From Bradyrhizobium sp. SRS-191 (lineage in GTDB: Bacteria > Pseudomonadota > Alphaproteobacteria > Rhizobiales > Xanthobacteraceae), in NCBI RefSeq assembly GCF_024586915.1, contig NZ_JANBVS010000013.1, positions 157,305-221,304 of the forward strand: a DNA stretch of 64,000 nucleotides. The letters are read 5' to 3'. Both the position numbers and the translations under genes were made by a program. Numbering within the stretch: the first letter of the stretch is position 1; each line of letters opens with the position of its first letter. The notes under the pieces are model-generated. The model was given only the letters and a program-made list of their open reading frames with translations. It had not been told where the DNA came from and ran no database searches. Positions 16,234 through 24,289 of this stretch are shown in pieces.

Positions 16234-16683
16234 CTACTGCGTCTGCCAGCGCTGCCGGCCGGAGCCGTCGTCTTCAGTGAAGAGATCGACCTTCGTGCCG
16301 TCCGGCGTGCAGCTCAGATAGATGCGGCCATTGTTGACGCCGCCGACCACCAGTATGTTGTGATAGTTGCAGATTGGCGATCCGGCCACAGTGACGAACC
16401 GCCAGCGCTGCCGGCCGCTGCCGTCGTCGTGCGAGAACAGATCGACCTTCTCGCCGTCCGCGGTACAGCTCAGAAAGGTCTCGCCGGGATCGGTGCCTCC
16501 GGCCACCTTGATGTTGTAGACCTCGGGAAAGCCGGCCACCGGCACGATGTACCAGCGCTGGCGCCCGCTGCCGTCATCGGTGCTGAACAGATCGACCTTG
16601 CCGCCGGGCGTGCAGCTGAGCAGCGAACGGTTCGAGGACAGACCACGCAGGACTTGGAAATTGTGAAACGTTTCGTTGGCCAT
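16234..16683 (-). CDS. three-repeat beta-trefoil (ricin-B/QxW-like) protein
   Basis: A 149-residue protein made almost wholly of three tandem repeats of about 48 residues, each containing a variant of LSCTxxGxKVDLFxxDDGSGRQRW. The repeated QRW is the QxW motif of ricin-B-type beta-trefoils, and three such repeats are exactly one trefoil, so a sugar-binding role is plausible. The repeats are also alike at the DNA level, suggesting recent internal duplication. There is no signal peptide. The start follows AAGGAGCATGTC. It is the gene upstream of the xylulokinase-like gene on the same strand and is divergent from the SDR gene across a LacI-type operator. Ligand and cellular role are unknown. Confidence 0.85.
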   Translation of the reverse strand: MANETFHNFQVLRGLSSNRSLLSCTPGGKVDLFSTDDGSGRQRWYIVPVAGFPEVYNIKVAGGTDPGETFLSCTADGEKVDLFSHDDGSGRQRWRFVTVAGSPICNYHNILVVGGVNNGRIYLSCTPDGTKVDLFTEDDGSGRQRWQTQ

Positions 16684-17040
16684 GACATGCTCCTTGAAAA
16701 TGAGGGGATCGAAAACGCTGGTGACGCTAGCGCCGGCCGCCGCGGTGATCAGTGAAGCGCTTCACAAAATGCAATCTCAGGTGGTAAATTGGTTTTGAAG
16801 CCCGTGGTAACGCTTCGTTAACGCGCTTGCTGTTGAGCGCCGAACGGCCACGTCCGGAGCATCGATCTGGCGATTGGCTCTCGCATCAAACGCGCAGCTC
16901 CGTCCCATGACCTTGTCGCTCGCTTTCGCTGCGCTGTTGCCGGTCCGCTGCTGCGTGATAACAGGTGACGGCGGCCGTCGACCGCACGTCATGTTCATGA
17001 TCATCGCTTTGAGCCACGCACGGATTCCAAGGAGAAATAC
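16684..17040. other. divergent intergenic region with LacI-type operator
   Basis: This 357-bp gap between the trefoil gene and the SDR gene contains the operator at 16752-16765 and a weaker dyad TAACG-CTT-CGTTA at about 16806-16818. No convincing coding sequence or consensus promoter was found. Confidence 0.6.
16752..16765. promoter_or_regulatory. LacI-family operator GTGAAGCGCTTCAC
   Basis: Perfect 14-bp palindrome with central CG and the AAGCGCTT core typical of LacI-family operators. It is 69 bp from the trefoil gene start and 275 bp from the SDR start. No LacI-family regulator is encoded in the window, so the regulator must lie elsewhere. Confidence 0.55.
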
Positions 17041-17856
17041 ATGCATCAGCCGTCCCGTCTCGTCGGACATTACGCGCTGGTCACCGGCGCTGCCCAAGGC
17101 ATCGGCCGCGCCATCGCGGTGCGCTTCGCCGAGGAAGGCGCGCATGTCGCGGTCAATTTCGGCGGGCCGTCGTCGTCGGGCGAGGAGACCCTGGCGCTGG
17201 TGCGGGCGGCGTCTTTTGCGCGCGGGCACGACGCTCGCGATCACGTCGCGGTGAAGGCCGACATCGGCGTCGAGGCCGACATCGCCGCGATGTTCGAGAC
17301 GGTGCTGGCGCGCTGGCCGCGGCTCGACTGCCTCGTCAACAATGCCGGCTTCCAGCGGGAGTCCCCGAGCGAGGCGCTCGATGTCGACGCCTATCGCGCT
17401 ATTCTCGAGGTCAATCTCAACGGCGCCGTGCTGTGCGCGCGCCATGCGCTGTCGCATTTCGTCGCGCGGGGCGGCGGCGGCAACATCATCAACACGTCGA
17501 GCGTGCACCAGATCATCCCGAAGCCCGGCTATCTCGCTTATTCGATCAGCAAGAGCGCGATGGCCGGTCTGACGCGGACGCTCGCTCTGGAATTCGCAGG
17601 GCGTGGCATTCGGGTGAATTCCGTCGGGCCCGGCGCAGTGGATACGCCGATCAACGCGGCCTGGACCGACGATCCGGTGAAGCGGGCGGCGGTCGAGTCT
17701 CATATCCCGATGGGGCGCGTCGCGAGCCCGGAGGAGATCGCCGGCGTGTTCGCCTTCCTGGCCTCGTCGGAAGCGAGCTACATCACCGGGCAGACGATCT
17801 ATGCCTGCGGCGGCATCACGCTGTTCGGCGAATTCCGCGACAATTGGGCGAGCTGA
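17041..17856 (+). CDS. short-chain dehydrogenase (glucose/polyol dehydrogenase-like)
   Basis: A 271-residue classical SDR. The N-terminal Rossmann motif is TGAAQGIG (15-22), followed by NNAG (LVNNAGFQRES), the catalytic Ser in NTSSVHQ, and YSISK with the Tyr and Lys of the proton relay. VGPGAVDTPINAAW and ITGQTIYACGG are typical of the glucose 1-dehydrogenase-like group. AAGGAGAAATAC precedes the ATG. Its position next to a sugar transporter and xylulokinase-like gene, with a LacI-type operator upstream, suggests that it oxidises a sugar or polyol of the same pathway. This is inferred from context; SDR sequences alone rarely define a substrate. Confidence 0.92.
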   Translation: MHQPSRLVGHYALVTGAAQGIGRAIAVRFAEEGAHVAVNFGGPSSSGEETLALVRAASFARGHDARDHVAVKADIGVEADIAAMFETVLARWPRLDCLVNNAGFQRESPSEALDVDAYRAILEVNLNGAVLCARHALSHFVARGGGGNIINTSSVHQIIPKPGYLAYSISKSAMAGLTRTLALEFAGRGIRVNSVGPGAVDTPINAAWTDDPVKRAAVESHIPMGRVASPEEIAGVFAFLASSEASYITGQTIYACGGITLFGEFRDNWAS

Positions 17857-17999
17857 TCATCCAGGCGGAACGCGTCATTCCAATTGTCGTCATCCGAGTG
17901 AGGATCTCTTAAGCATCAGCGGCGCATGGCAGCCCTTCGCAGCTGCGGCGATATTTCGTTAAGGGGCGGGTACGATATTGCCCGCCTTGGCGAAATGGA

Positions 18000-19130
18000 A
18001 TGGCGATGCATCGACTGGACTCCGAGACTCGTCGCGAGCTCGCGCATTTGCTGTATAGCTCGATGCCGCTGGTCGGCACGATCTCGGCTGCGGCGGTCGT
18101 GATCGGGACCGTGATGGCCTGGGTCGCGTGGGATCCGGGCTACGCGGTCATCACCGCTGTGCTGCTCGTGATCGGCGCCTTCCGCGTCGTCAAGCTCCTG
18201 ATGTTCGCGGCGCGCTTCGAGCGCCTCGACCATGACGACATCATCCGCTGGGAGCTGTTCTACGGGATTGGCGCCGCCGCGTTCGGACTTGCCGTCGGCG
18301 CGTTGTCGGTGCGCGCGTTTCAGCTCGGCGACAGCCCCGGCATCTGGATGTGCTTCGGCCTGTCGATGGCCTTCTGCGTCGGCATCGTCTCGCGCGTCAG
18401 CCCGTGGATCGTGATGACCTCCTCGGCCGTGCTGCTGATCCCGACCGTGATCGCCTGCCTGGTGCAGCCGGAGCCGGTCTATCGCATGGGCGCGGGCATG
18501 GTGGTGCTGTTCTGGATCACCTTGCGCGGCACCTCCTATCGGCTCACGGCGGCGTTCACCGAGCGGATCATGGCGCAGCAGGCGCTGGTGCGGCAGGCCC
18601 ATCAGGACTTTCTCACCAAGCTGCCGAACCGCGCGGCCTTCATTGCCGAGCTCAGCGGTTGCGATCGCCCGGTTGCGATCATCGCCGTCGATCTCGACGG
18701 CTTCAAGCTGGTCAACGACCGGTTCGGCCACCAGGCCGGCGACGAGCTGCTGTGTCAGGTCGGCGCACGCCTGCAGGATTGTCTCGGCGACACCGGCATC
18801 GCGGCGCGGTTCGGCGGCGACGAATTCATGCTGTTGCTACCGCGCGGCGGACGTGATGCGGCGCTCGCCCTCGCGGAGAGCGCGGTGGCGGCGCTGGCCG
18901 AGCCGTTCACGCTGGCCGGAACCCGCGTTCAGATCGGCGCCAGCGCGGGCATCCTGGTCACCGATGATCGTCAGGCCGAGACCGAGGCGCTGCTCGATCA
19001 GGCCGACCGCGCGCTGTACGCCGCGAAGCGGGCCGGCGGTCAGCGATGCTGCTGGGCTGACGCCGAAATCTCCGTCAGTTCAGCATGGACACACTACGAC
19101 GCCGTACCGGCGCTGTCGCCAGCGGGCTAG
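18000..19130 (+). CDS. membrane diguanylate cyclase (GGDEF), copy 1
   Basis: A 376-residue protein with about six membrane helices in residues 25-190 and a cytoplasmic GGDEF domain from about 200. The active-site loop is intact (ARFGGDEF; GGDEF at 272-276) and the metal-binding segment IIAVDLDGFKLVNDRFGHQA is complete, so it should make cyclic di-GMP from GTP. The usual inhibitory RxxD site five residues before GGDEF is absent (LGDTGIAARF), so product inhibition by that site is unlikely. The membrane part (SSMPLVGTISAAAVV; GALSVRAFQLGDSPGIW) has no named sensor fold that I recognise. It is closely related to the cyclase at 26729-27865. The second in-frame ATG at 18006 is an equally possible start. 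Confidence 0.92.
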   Translation: MAMHRLDSETRRELAHLLYSSMPLVGTISAAAVVIGTVMAWVAWDPGYAVITAVLLVIGAFRVVKLLMFAARFERLDHDDIIRWELFYGIGAAAFGLAVGALSVRAFQLGDSPGIWMCFGLSMAFCVGIVSRVSPWIVMTSSAVLLIPTVIACLVQPEPVYRMGAGMVVLFWITLRGTSYRLTAAFTERIMAQQALVRQAHQDFLTKLPNRAAFIAELSGCDRPVAIIAVDLDGFKLVNDRFGHQAGDELLCQVGARLQDCLGDTGIAARFGGDEFMLLLPRGGRDAALALAESAVAALAEPFTLAGTRVQIGASAGILVTDDRQAETEALLDQADRALYAAKRAGGQRCCWADAEISVSSAWTHYDAVPALSPAG

Positions 19131-19225
19131 CCGCGCGAAGGCCTGATCTGCGCAGCGCGGCGTTGGCAACGCCGGTGCGAGCCGGCTATCCTGCCGCCAG
19201 GAAAAAAATCCAGGAGGATCGGCCG

Positions 19226-20560
19226 ATGCGGAGCATCAGGATCGGCGCGGGCGCCGGCTATTCCGGCGATCGAATCGAGCCGGCGGTGGAGCTCGCCGAG
19301 AAGGGCGGGCTGGACTATCTGGTGTTCGAGTGTCTTGCCGAGCGCACCATCGCATTGGCGCAACAGGCGCGCATCAGGGATCCTCAAGCCGGCTATGATC
19401 CGCTGCTGGCCGCGCGCATGCAGGCCGTGCTGCCGATCTGCCGCGCCAACAACGTCCGCATCATCACCAACATGGGGGCCGCCAATCCCGTTGCCGCGGC
19501 CGAAGCCACCCGCGCGATCGCGCGCAAGCTCGGACTCGCCGGGCTCAAGATCGCCGCCGTGACCGGCGACGACGTGCTGGAGCAGCTGAAGACGAGCGAT
19601 GCCGCGCTCGACACCGGCGACACCGTCACCGGCCTCGGCAACCGCATCGTCTCGGCGAACGCCTATGTCGGCGCGCGCGCGATTGCCGAGGCGCTCGCCA
19701 ACGGCGCCGATGTCGTGATCACCGGCCGTGCGGCCGATCCGGCGCTGTTCCTCGGGCCGCTGATCCATGAGTTCGGTTGGGCGATGGATGATTGGGACCG
19801 CCTCGGGCAGGGCACCGTCGTCGGCCATCTGCTCGAATGTGCCGGGCAGATCACCGGCGGCTATTTCGCCGATCCCGGGGTGAAGGACGTTTCCGGTCTC
19901 GCCCGTCTCGGTTTTCCGATCGGCGAGGTGCGCGAGGATGGCGAACTGATCGTCACCAAGGTCAGCGGCTCCGGCGGCTGCGTGACGCCGGCGACCGTCA
20001 AGGAGCAGCTGCTGTACGAGATCCACGACCCCACCAAGTACTTCCAGCCCGATGTGGTGGCGGATTTTTCGCATGTCACCGTCGAGGAGCTCGGAGCCGA
20101 TCGGGTCAGGATCAGCGGCGGTCGCGGCACGCCGAAGACGGGATTGCTGAAGACCTCCGTCGGCTATCTCGACTCCTATGTCGGCGAAGGCCAGATCTCC
20201 TATGCGGGGCCGGGGGCGGTCGCGCGCGGCCGCCTTGCGCTCGACATCGTGCGCGAGCGGCTCGCGCTGACCGGCGTGGCGCTGAGCGAGCTGCGCTGCG
20301 ACCTGATCGGGCTGAACGCCTTGCATGGTGACGCGCGCGCTGAAGGCAGCGAGCCCCACGAGGTGCGCGTTCGCGTCGCCGGGCGGACCGAGACGATGGC
20401 CGAGGCGGTCAGGATCGGCAACGAGGTCGAGACGCTCTACACCAACGGTCCGGCCGGCGGCGGCGGCGCTTGGAAATCGGCGCGCGAGGTGATCGCCGTG
20501 GCCTCCTGCCTCGTGCCAGAGGACGCGGCGAAGCCCTGCATTGGCATGCTGGTGGCCTGA
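19226..20560 (+). CDS. AtuA-like (DUF1446) protein
   Basis: A 444-residue soluble protein beginning MRSIRIGAGAGYSGDRIEPA, with DYLVFECLAERTIALAQ, NMGAANPVAAAEATR and GRAADPALFLGPL, all characteristic of the DUF1446/AtuA family. AtuA is encoded in the acyclic terpene (citronellol/geraniol) catabolic cluster of pseudomonads, but its reaction is not settled and DUF1446 proteins occur in many other catabolic loci. AtuA-like proteins are often followed by a DUF4387 partner gene; none is here. The start at 19226 follows a strong CAGGAGGATC site. The GMC oxidoreductase gene follows 85 bp later on the same strand, so the two may act on the same compound. Confidence 0.88.
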   Translation: MRSIRIGAGAGYSGDRIEPAVELAEKGGLDYLVFECLAERTIALAQQARIRDPQAGYDPLLAARMQAVLPICRANNVRIITNMGAANPVAAAEATRAIARKLGLAGLKIAAVTGDDVLEQLKTSDAALDTGDTVTGLGNRIVSANAYVGARAIAEALANGADVVITGRAADPALFLGPLIHEFGWAMDDWDRLGQGTVVGHLLECAGQITGGYFADPGVKDVSGLARLGFPIGEVREDGELIVTKVSGSGGCVTPATVKEQLLYEIHDPTKYFQPDVVADFSHVTVEELGADRVRISGGRGTPKTGLLKTSVGYLDSYVGEGQISYAGPGAVARGRLALDIVRERLALTGVALSELRCDLIGLNALHGDARAEGSEPHEVRVRVAGRTETMAEAVRIGNEVETLYTNGPAGGGGAWKSAREVIAVASCLVPEDAAKPCIGMLVA

Positions 20561-20645
20561 ATTTTCCAGGACTTCACGGATCGCCATCGCTGGCGCAAGG
20601 TGCCGGCGATGATCGCGACGAATGTGAGTTGTGGGAATTCAATCG

Positions 20646-22193
20646 ATGTATGACGTCATTGTGGTCGGCGGCGGCTCTGCGGGCGCGGCCGTCGCGGCGC
20701 GCCTGTCCGAAGATCGCGACCGGCGGGTTCTGCTGCTCGAAGCCGGCGCCGACTGGCGTGCCGCCGACGTGCCGTGGGAGGTCGCGACGCCCAATCCGAT
20801 CCCGATCATCCACGATCCTGCGTTCCAGGAGAAATGGCAGTGGCCGCAGCTGATGTCGCGCCGTGTGGCGGGACAGGAGATGCGCTTCTACTGGCGCGGC
20901 AAGGGTCTCGGCGGCAGCTCGATGATGAACGGCCAGATCGCGATTCGCGGCGTCGCGGACGCGTTCGACGAGTGGGCTGCCAATGGCTGCACGGGATGGT
21001 CGGCGCGGGAGATCATGCCGCTGTTCTCGACGATCGAGGATGATCTCGCGTTCGGCGACCGCGAGGGCCATGGCCGCGGCGGGCCGCTGCCGGTGTATCG
21101 GGCGCCGCCGGAGCAATGGGGGCCGATCGATCGGGCCTTGCGCGATGCGGCGCTGGCGAGCGGCTATCCCTGGTGCGACGATCTCAATGGCCCCGATGGC
21201 GAGGGCGTCGCGTGCTATCCGATCAACAGCCGCAACGGCCGGCGCATCTCCACCAACGAGGGCTATCTCGAACCGGCGCGTGGCCGCGCCAATCTGGAGA
21301 TCCGCGGCCGGGCGCTGGTCGATCGGCTTCTGATCAGTGATCTCAGCGCCACCGGCGTGCGCGTTCACATCGAGGGCGAAGGCGTCAAGGAGATCGCAGC
21401 GCGCGAGATCGTGCTCTGCGCCGGCGCCATCCACAGCCCGGCGATCCTGCTGCGCTCGGGCATCGGCCCTGCCGGGGAGCTCCAGGCGATGGGCGTCAAC
21501 GTCGTGCGCGACCTCCCGGTCGGCCGGCACTTCTTCGACCATCCGCTGTTCCGCACCACGATCCAGCTGCGCGAGGCGCTGCGTCCGACCGATCGCGACA
21601 CGCGCCATACCAATTGCTGCGTGACCTATTCGTCGGGTCTCGCCGATGGCGGCAAGCGCGACATGATCCTGATCGCCTTCAACCATCGCGGCATCGGCGT
21701 GCCCGGCGCGATCGGCGCCGGCCTGTTCAACGCCTTTTCGCGCGGGAGCTTGAAGTTGGCTTCGACCGATCCGACGATCGATCCGATCGTGGAAGAGAAC
21801 ATGCTCGCCGATGTCAGAGACATCGCGCGGATGCGCGATGCGGTGAAGCGGCTGGCGGTGCTCACGATGCAGCCGGCGCTGCAGGACATCGCCGATTGGA
21901 TCCGCCTCGGCGACACGCCGCTCACGCTGCCGCAGGCGGCCGCGCTGCCGGATGCCGAGCTCGATGCGCTGCTGCGCCAGGTCACCGGCGATATCCAGCA
22001 TGCCGCGGGCACCTGCCGCATGACCGGCTTCGGCGATGCCGATGGCGTGGTCAATCCGGACGGCGGCGTCAAGGGCATCGCCGGCCTGCGCGTGGCTGAC
22101 GCCTCGATCATGCCGTCCGACTGCCGCGCCAACACGCATTTCACCACGGTCGTGATCGGCGAGGCGATCGCGCGGATGATGCGGAAGCGGTGA
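20646..22193 (+). CDS. GMC-family FAD-dependent oxidoreductase
   Basis: A 515-residue flavoenzyme of the glucose-methanol-choline family. YDVIVVGGGSAGAAVAARL (2-20) is the FAD-binding Rossmann motif; GKGLGGSSMMNGQIAIRG is GMC signature 1; CAGAIHSPAILLRSGIGP is signature 2; HAAGTCRMTGFGDADGVVN holds one active-site His; and the C-terminal RANTHFTTVVIGEAIARM fits the second active-site region. Such enzymes oxidise primary or polyol alcohols and choline-like substrates. The ATG at 20646 places the FAD motif at the extreme N-terminus as usual; an in-frame GTG at 20631 is possible. It follows the AtuA-like gene and converges with the gamma-glutamyltransferase gene. The substrate is unknown. Confidence 0.93.
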   Translation: MYDVIVVGGGSAGAAVAARLSEDRDRRVLLLEAGADWRAADVPWEVATPNPIPIIHDPAFQEKWQWPQLMSRRVAGQEMRFYWRGKGLGGSSMMNGQIAIRGVADAFDEWAANGCTGWSAREIMPLFSTIEDDLAFGDREGHGRGGPLPVYRAPPEQWGPIDRALRDAALASGYPWCDDLNGPDGEGVACYPINSRNGRRISTNEGYLEPARGRANLEIRGRALVDRLLISDLSATGVRVHIEGEGVKEIAAREIVLCAGAIHSPAILLRSGIGPAGELQAMGVNVVRDLPVGRHFFDHPLFRTTIQLREALRPTDRDTRHTNCCVTYSSGLADGGKRDMILIAFNHRGIGVPGAIGAGLFNAFSRGSLKLASTDPTIDPIVEENMLADVRDIARMRDAVKRLAVLTMQPALQDIADWIRLGDTPLTLPQAAALPDAELDALLRQVTGDIQHAAGTCRMTGFGDADGVVNPDGGVKGIAGLRVADASIMPSDCRANTHFTTVVIGEAIARMMRKR

Positions 22194-22213
22194 GCGACGA
22201 GCTTCATGTGTGA

Positions 22214-22320
22214 CTCCCTCACCCTGAGGAGCCCGCCGAAGGCGGGCGTCTCGAAGGGCGAGGCCACTGCTCGGGCCTCATGGTTCGAGACGCGCCTTCG
22301 GCGCTCCTCACCATGAGGGG
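22214..22320. repeat. dispersed palindromic repeat (CCTGAGGAG / CTCCTCACCATGAGG type)
   Basis: Begins CCTGAGGAGCCCGCCGAAGG and ends GCGCTCCTCACCATGAGGG, with internal TCTCGAAGGGCGAGGCC and GGTTCGAGACGCGCC pairing roughly as a large stem. From memory it is a common intergenic repeat in Bradyrhizobium. Confidence 0.65.
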
Positions 22321-22338
22321 TTGGCACGCAAGGGGGTC

Positions 22339-22388
22339 CTGCACCTCTCCATGAACACGCCGAGAGGCGTGTTCATGGAGAGGTGCAG
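22339..22388. repeat. perfect 23-bp hairpin with GAGA tetraloop
   Basis: The arm at 22339-22361 (starting CTGCACCTCTCC) is exactly complementary to 22366-22388 (ending GGAGAGGTGCAG), with only GAGA between. GAGA is a GNRA-type tetraloop. It sits between the convergent GMC and ggt genes, and an RNA from either strand could fold. No U-run follows, so a role as bidirectional terminator or RNase-processing site is inferred. Confidence 0.8.
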
Positions 22389-22403
22389 CCCTTCGCGTAA
22401 GCC

Positions 22404-24077
22404 TCAGGCGATCGCGAAGCGAAGACCGGCGCGGGCCCGCCCGCCGGAGATCGCGATCGGCGTGCCGTCGGCGCGCCAGCATGCGGCGCCCGTCATCGTG
22501 CCGTCGTCGCCGAACGCGATCGCGTTCATGCCGCCGGCGACGACCGGCTCGCGCTTGATCTCGTGGCCGCGCCCGGCGAGCGCATTTGCGACGTCATCGG
22601 GAAACGCCGGTTCGAGTTCGAGCACGCCGCCCTGCGTCCACAGCCGCGGCGCCTCGACCGCCTCCTGCAAGGACATGCCGTGGTCGATCAGGTTGACCAG
22701 CGCCTGGAACGCCGAGGGGAAGATGCGCAGGCCACCGGGCAGGCCAAGCGCGTAGCGCAGCTTTCCGTCGCGCAGGGCCATCATCGGCGCCATCGAGGTG
22801 AAGACGCGCTTGCCAGGGGCGATCGACAGCGCGCGGCCGGGGTGCGGGTCGAAATTGTACATGTAGTTGTTGGCGGTCATGCCGGTGCCGGGGATCTGCA
22901 CGCAGGCGCCGAACAGACCGTTGATGGTCTGCGTCGAGGCCACGACGTTGCCCTCGGCATCGGCGACCGTGACGTGCGTGGTGTTGGCGGATTCCGTCGG
23001 CGCGAGCCCCGGACCGAAGCTCCGGGCGCGGGTCATATCGATCTGCGCGCGCCGCTCGGCGGCGTAATCCTTCGATGTCAGGCGATCGACCGGCACGTCG
23101 ACGAAGGCGGGGTCGGCGGTGGCGACCGCGCGGTCGGCAAAGGCGATCTTCAATGTTTCGGCCAGCAGATGCGCGCCGTCGGCCGAGCCGAAGCCGAGGG
23201 CTGCGATGTCGAAGCCTTCGAGGATGTTGAGCATCTGCACGATGTGCACGCCGGAGGAGGAGGGCGGCGGCGGGCCGAGGATTTCGGTGCCACGATAGAG
23301 ACCGCGGATCGGCGCCCGCTCGATCACCTTGTAGGCCGCGAGATCGGCTGCGTCGATCAGGCCGCCATTCCTGGCCATGTAGGCGGCGAGCGCGTCGCCG
23401 AGCGGTCCGCCATAAAGTGCATCCGGTCCGTGCTCTGCGATCAGCCGCAGCGTCGCGGCGTAGTCGCCCTGGATCACGCGCGTGCCCGGCTTGACAGGTT
23501 GACCGCCCGGCAGGAACAGCGCCGACAGCCGTGGATCACGGGCGAGATCAGCAGCGACCAGCCGGACGCAGTCGTTCAAATAGGGGCTGGCGATGAAGCC
23601 GTGCTCGGCGAGCCGGATCGCAGGCACGATCACCTCGGCGAGCGGCAGCCGGCCGAAGCGCGCCAGCGCCTCGCACCAGCCCTTGAGCGCGCCCGGTACG
23701 GCGACCGCCGGCGCGCCCACGACATTGCGCCGGCCGCGCGTTTCGCGCGCCAGCGCGATCTCGTCCGAAACCGGATCATACATGCCGGGCGTGGCGCGCA
23801 GCGGCGCGGTGCTCAAGCCGTCGAGTACGATGTGGCGGCCATCGGCCAAGCGGATGTGCGACAGGCCGCCGCCGAGAATGCCGACCATCATCGGCTCGAC
23901 CACGGTCAGCGCGAACAACGCCGCAATGGCGGCGTCGATGGCGTTGCCGTCGCGCATCAGCATCTCGGCGCCCGCGCTCGATGCGAGCGGATGGTTGGTC
24001 ACCACCATGCCGCGCGAGCCGGTTGCAGGCTGCTTCTCGCAGGTGAACTGGGCGATGCGCTGACTGGACGAAGCCAT
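22404..24077 (-). CDS. ggt: gamma-glutamyltransferase
   Basis: A 557-residue Ntn-hydrolase precursor. NHPLASSAGAEMLMRDGNAIDAAIA is the family N-terminal region (quoted here as NHPLASSAGAEM then DGNAIDAAIA). The self-processing and catalytic Thr is in SANTTHVTVADAEGN, where the small subunit would begin. MTANNYMYNFDPHPG and GLPGGLRIFPSAFQALVN follow. These enzymes cleave gamma-glutamyl bonds in glutathione or related peptides. I see no obvious signal peptide from the ATG at 24077, which follows GGAGACCCCGC; bacterial homologues are often periplasmic, so location is uncertain. It is divergent from the amidohydrolase-CobW pair, with which it may share a role in amino-acid or peptide turnover. 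Confidence 0.93.
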   Translation of the reverse strand: MASSSQRIAQFTCEKQPATGSRGMVVTNHPLASSAGAEMLMRDGNAIDAAIAALFALTVVEPMMVGILGGGLSHIRLADGRHIVLDGLSTAPLRATPGMYDPVSDEIALARETRGRRNVVGAPAVAVPGALKGWCEALARFGRLPLAEVIVPAIRLAEHGFIASPYLNDCVRLVAADLARDPRLSALFLPGGQPVKPGTRVIQGDYAATLRLIAEHGPDALYGGPLGDALAAYMARNGGLIDAADLAAYKVIERAPIRGLYRGTEILGPPPPSSSGVHIVQMLNILEGFDIAALGFGSADGAHLLAETLKIAFADRAVATADPAFVDVPVDRLTSKDYAAERRAQIDMTRARSFGPGLAPTESANTTHVTVADAEGNVVASTQTINGLFGACVQIPGTGMTANNYMYNFDPHPGRALSIAPGKRVFTSMAPMMALRDGKLRYALGLPGGLRIFPSAFQALVNLIDHGMSLQEAVEAPRLWTQGGVLELEPAFPDDVANALAGRGHEIKREPVVAGGMNAIAFGDDGTMTGAACWRADGTPIAISGGRARAGLRFAIA

Positions 24078-24289
24078 GCGGGGTCTCCTCGGTCGAACCG
24101 CGGATGCGCGGTCGCTGGCGATCCTGGCCGATTGCCGCCGCCGGGGAAAGAGCATGGCCGTCATCACCAACTGATAAGTACGCGCGCCACGCATGGCTCG
24201 GAGCGCATCGATCTCGCCCGCTGCGTTCTCATCGCCGTGCATCTGTGTTAGGCCTTGTGCAGTTCCACCTGGCGGGCCCTGCTGATTTC

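Noticed and set aside
16777..17703. 308-residue minus-strand frame opposite the SDR
   Set aside because: The plus-strand SDR has all catalytic motifs; this frame has none.
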